A program made the position numbers and the translations under genes. 64,000 nt of DNA from Variovorax sp. PMC12 (GTDB lineage: Bacteria; Pseudomonadota; Gammaproteobacteria; Burkholderiales; Burkholderiaceae_C): contig NZ_CP027773.1 of NCBI RefSeq assembly GCF_003019815.1, forward strand, positions 569,001-633,000, in the 5' to 3' direction. This document shows positions 61,139 to 64,000 of the stretch, piece by piece (position 1 is the stretch's first letter; every line of letters begins with the position of its first letter). The notes below the pieces were generated by a model, which did not search any database, was not told where the DNA came from, and saw only the letters and a program-made list of their open reading frames with translations.

Positions 61139-63004
61139 ATGGCTCTTCTTCAGATTTCCGAACCCGGCCAGGCGCCCGATCCGCATCAGCGCCGCATCGC
61201 CGTGGGCATCGACCTGGGTACGACGCATTCGCTGGTGGCCTCGGTGCGCAACGGCGTGGCCGAATGCCTGCCCGACGACCAGGGACGCGTGCTGCTGCCC
61301 TCGGCCGTGCGCTACCTCGAAGGCGACCGCCGCCAGATCGGCTTCGATGCCGTGGCCGCGCGCGCGCAGGACCCCGCCAACACCATCACTTCCGTGAAGC
61401 GGCTCATGGGCCGCGGCCTGGCCGACATCGCGAACCGCGATGCCATGTCGTACCGCATCGGCAGCGGCGACGGCGGCATGGTGAAGGTGCAGACGCTGGC
61501 TGGCGAGAAGTCGCCGGTCGAGATCAGCGCCGAGATCCTGGCCACGCTGCGCTACCGTGCACAGGACACCTTCGACGACGACGAACTGTATGGCGCCGTC
61601 ATCACCGTGCCCGCGTACTTCGACGAAGGCCAGCGCCAGGCGACCAAGGATGCCGCGCAACTCGCCGGCCTGAACGTGCTGCGCCTGATCAGCGAACCCA
61701 CGGCCGCGGCCATCGCCTACGGGCTCGACAACGCGAGCGAAGGCGTCTACGCGGTCTACGACCTGGGCGGCGGCACTTTCGACATCTCGATCCTGCGGCT
61801 CACGCAGGGCGTGTTCGAAGTGATTGCCACGGGTGGCGACTCGGCCCTCGGCGGCGACGACTACGACCATGCGCTCGCCGACTTCGTGCTCGCGCAGACC
61901 GGCCTGCAAGCCGTCAGCGACGCCGACAAGGCCGCATTGCTCGTGGCCGCGCGGGCAGCGAAAGAGGCGCTGACCGATTCGCCGTCGACCATCTTCAAGG
62001 CCGATGTCGCAGGCAAGACCCTCTCCTTCGAGCTGGCCCGCGAGCAGTTCTACGCCGCCACGCAGCCACTCACCGACCGCACCATCGCCGCCGTCCGCAA
62101 GGCTCTGCGCGACGCGAAGCTCAAGCCTGAAGAACTGCAAGGCATCGTGCTCGTTGGCGGCTCGACCCGCATGCCGCAGGTGCGCCGCGCCGTCGCCGAT
62201 TTCTTCGGCCGCGAACCGCTGGTCAACCTGAACCCCGACGAAGTCGTGGCCCTCGGTGCCGCCATCCAGGCGAACCAGCTGGCCGGCAACAACGGCGCGG
62301 GCGAACTGCTGCTGCTCGACGTGATCCCGCTTTCGCTCGGCATCGAGACCATGGGTGGCCTGGTCGAGCGCATCGTGCCGCGCAACCAGACCATTCCCAC
62401 CGCGATGGCGCAGGACTTCACCACCTACCAGGACGGCCAGACCGCACTGGCGCTGCACGTGGTGCAGGGCGAGCGCGATCTCGTCTCCGACTGCCGCAGC
62501 CTCGCGCGCTTCACGCTGCGCGGCATTCCGCCGATGGCCGCGGGCGCCGCGCGCATCCGCGTGACCTTCACCGTCGATGCCGACGGCCTGCTGAGCGTGA
62601 GCGCAAAAGAGCAGGGCAGCGGCGTCGAGGCCAGCGTGGCGGTCAAGCCGTCTTACGGCCTGTCGGACGACCAGATCGCGACGATGCTGCAGGAAAGCTT
62701 CTCCACCGCGCAGCAGGACATGCAGGCCCGTGCGCTGGTCGAGGCACGCGTCGATGCCGACCGCATGCTGCTTGCCACGCAGAGCGCGCTCGATGCCGAT
62801 GGCGACCTGCTGAACGGCGAGGAGCGCGCGATCATCGATGCTTCGATGCTGCAATTGCGCGAAGCCGCCAAGAGCAGCAACGACGCCGCCGCCATCGAGG
62901 CCGCAACCAAGAAGCTGGCCGACGACACCGAAGCCTTTGCCGCACAGCGCATGAACGCGGGCATTGCGCGCGCACTTGCCGGCCGCAAGGTCGAATCTCT
63001 CTAG
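61139..63004 (+). CDS. hscA: Hsp70-type chaperone HscA
   Basis: 621 residues from the ATG at 61139; an upstream in-frame start lies in hscB and is not real. VGIDLGTTHSLVASVRNG is the Hsp70 phosphate-1 loop, VYDLGGGTFDISILRLTQGV the phosphate-2 loop, and VGGSTRMPQVRRAVADFFGR the adenosine motif. The substrate-binding part is shorter than DnaK and lacks its long lid tail, as in HscA. It remodels IscU for cluster transfer, with HscB. Confidence 0.96.
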   Translation: MALLQISEPGQAPDPHQRRIAVGIDLGTTHSLVASVRNGVAECLPDDQGRVLLPSAVRYLEGDRRQIGFDAVAARAQDPANTITSVKRLMGRGLADIANRDAMSYRIGSGDGGMVKVQTLAGEKSPVEISAEILATLRYRAQDTFDDDELYGAVITVPAYFDEGQRQATKDAAQLAGLNVLRLISEPTAAAIAYGLDNASEGVYAVYDLGGGTFDISILRLTQGVFEVIATGGDSALGGDDYDHALADFVLAQTGLQAVSDADKAALLVAARAAKEALTDSPSTIFKADVAGKTLSFELAREQFYAATQPLTDRTIAAVRKALRDAKLKPEELQGIVLVGGSTRMPQVRRAVADFFGREPLVNLNPDEVVALGAAIQANQLAGNNGAGELLLLDVIPLSLGIETMGGLVERIVPRNQTIPTAMAQDFTTYQDGQTALALHVVQGERDLVSDCRSLARFTLRGIPPMAAGAARIRVTFTVDADGLLSVSAKEQGSGVEASVAVKPSYGLSDDQIATMLQESFSTAQQDMQARALVEARVDADRMLLATQSALDADGDLLNGEERAIIDASMLQLREAAKSSNDAAAIEAATKKLADDTEAFAAQRMNAGIARALAGRKVESL

Positions 63005-63013
63005 AACAAAAAC

Positions 63014-63352
63014 ATGCCCACGATCAAGATCTATCCGCATCCCGAGTACTGCCCGCAAGGCGCCGAAATCACCGCGCCCGCCGGCACCTCGATCTGCGAG
63101 GCGCTGCTCGACAACGACATCAATATCGAGCACGCCTGCGAGATGAGCTGCGCCTGCACCACCTGCCACGTCATCGTGCGCGAGGGCTTCAGCTCGCTGA
63201 ACGAAGCGGAAGAGGGCGAGGAAGACCTGCTCGACCGCGCCTGGGGCCTGGAGCCGCAATCGCGGCTGAGTTGCCAATCGATCCTGGCGCAGGAAAATGT
63301 GACCATCGAGATTCCGAAGTACTCGATCAACCACGCCAAGGAAAACCACTGA
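63014..63352 (+). CDS. fdx: ISC-system 2Fe-2S ferredoxin Fdx
   Basis: 112 residues. Ligands C42, C48, C51 and C87 (HACEMSCACTTCHVIV ... LSCQS) match E. coli Fdx exactly; C46 is an extra cysteine also present in Fdx. It supplies electrons for cluster assembly on IscU. Its stop shares bases with the dnaQ start (ATGA). Confidence 0.96.
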   Translation: MPTIKIYPHPEYCPQGAEITAPAGTSICEALLDNDINIEHACEMSCACTTCHVIVREGFSSLNEAEEGEEDLLDRAWGLEPQSRLSCQSILAQENVTIEIPKYSINHAKENH

Positions 63353-64000
63353 TGAGTCGCTTGATCGTCCTCGATACCGAAACCACCGGGCTCTCCGCAG
63401 AGAACGGCGACCGCATCATCGAGCTCGGCTGCGTGGAGCTGTTCAACCGAAAGCTCACCGGCAACGACCTGCACATCTATTTCAACCCGGAGCGCGAGAG
63501 CCACGAAGACGCGTTGAAGGTCCACGGCCTGACGACCGATTTCCTTCGCGACAAGCCGAAGTTCGCCACGCTGGCCAACGACATCGTCGAGTACCTGCGC
63601 GATGCCGAACTGATCATTCATAACGCGGCCTTCGACGTCGGCTTCCTCAACAAGGAGTTCGAGCGCGCCGGCTTTCCTCCGCTGCGCACCTTCGTGGCGG
63701 AAGTGACCGACACGCTGGCCATGGCCAAGCAGGTGTATCCGGGCAAGCGCAACTCGCTCGATGCGCTGTGCGACCGCTTCGGCGTCGACCGTTCGAACCG
63801 CACCTTCCACGGCGCCAAGCTCGACGCCCAGCTGCTGGCCGACGTCTACATCAACCTCACGCGCGGACAGGATGCGCTGCTCATCGACGTGGCCTCCAAC
63901 GAGCCCGAGGTTGGGACCAAGGTCGTGGCCATGGACCTGAGCCAGTTCGAGTTGCCGGTGATCCTGGCAGCGGAGCATGAACTCGCCGCGCACGAGGGCG
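63352..64000 (+). CDS. dnaQ: DNA polymerase III epsilon (proofreading exonuclease), partial
   Basis: The first 216 codons. ExoI DTETTG (residues 8-13), ExoII HNAAFDVGFL and ExoIII HGAKLDAQLLADVYINLTRG show the DEDDh 3'-5' exonuclease. It proofreads replication with the alpha and theta subunits. The ATG overlaps the fdx stop, so it may be co-transcribed with the isc operon, which is an unusual neighbour. The C-terminal alpha-binding tail lies past the window. Confidence 0.95.
   Translation, partial: MSRLIVLDTETTGLSAENGDRIIELGCVELFNRKLTGNDLHIYFNPERESHEDALKVHGLTTDFLRDKPKFATLANDIVEYLRDAELIIHNAAFDVGFLNKEFERAGFPPLRTFVAEVTDTLAMAKQVYPGKRNSLDALCDRFGVDRSNRTFHGAKLDAQLLADVYINLTRGQDALLIDVASNEPEVGTKVVAMDLSQFELPVILAAEHELAAHEG

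Overview
This window looks like chromosomal DNA of a Comamonadaceae betaproteobacterium, most likely Variovorax. The reasons are the high GC content, two Bug/TctC receptors, a DUF4148 protein, an AtuA pair, an intracellular PHB depolymerase, a StyA1/StyA2B monooxygenase pair and the order iscR-iscS-iscU-iscA-hscB-hscA-fdx. The genus is inferred from gene content and not proven. No rRNA, tRNA, CRISPR array, insertion sequence or prophage was seen.

Layout. 1-5.8 kb: the start of a GMC oxidoreductase, an unusual uracil-DNA glycosylase, a RutR-like TetR regulator with a RutR-like operator, a DUF4148 exported protein ended by a strong terminator, then a DUF2157 / DUF4401-GDYXXLXY membrane pair and DUF427. 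6.0-10.7 kb: a lower-GC two-gene unit coding for a periplasmic DctP-CHAT fusion and a Tat-exported amidohydrolase. This is the most unusual part of the window. 10.9-20.4 kb: catabolic accessory genes (two Bug receptors, a nitrobindin-like protein, AtuA plus its split C-terminal partner, a lipoprotein hydrolase, a flavodoxin-fold reductase) with two LysR regulators. 20.4-25 kb: an orphan 7TMR-DISM histidine kinase and a DUF3649-PepSY-DUF3325 operon behind a Fur-box-like site. 25-31.3 kb: an AraC regulator divergent from SDR, StyA1, StyA2B and a dienelactone-hydrolase/NTF2 fusion.

31.4-40.8 kb: an OmpA-like protein, Lrp and an acetolactate synthase, three poorly characterised genes (one with a single CxxCH haem site), a receiver-only response regulator, DusA, IclR and GntR. 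40.9-49.8 kb: a propionate operon, methylmalonyl-CoA mutase, GNAT, MeaB, carboxylase beta and alpha, biotin synthase and a VOC protein, many with overlapping ends. It is preceded by an array of TTTGCAAA-like sites. Propionyl-CoA would be carboxylated, possibly epimerised, and mutated to succinyl-CoA, with bioB supplying the cofactor. 49.8-57.6 kb: Lrp and two amino-acid or metabolite exporters, an RnfB-like ferredoxin, PHB depolymerase with a histone-like tail, an aromatic aminotransferase and UvrB. 57.6-63.4 kb: the full isc operon with an IscR-like operator on its promoter, a possible leader ORF, an internal terminator-like hairpin and a repeat hairpin over the hscA ribosome site. The window ends inside dnaQ.

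Most long ORFs that lie opposite these genes are high-GC shadows and were left out. All function calls come from reading motifs by eye. No database search was run.
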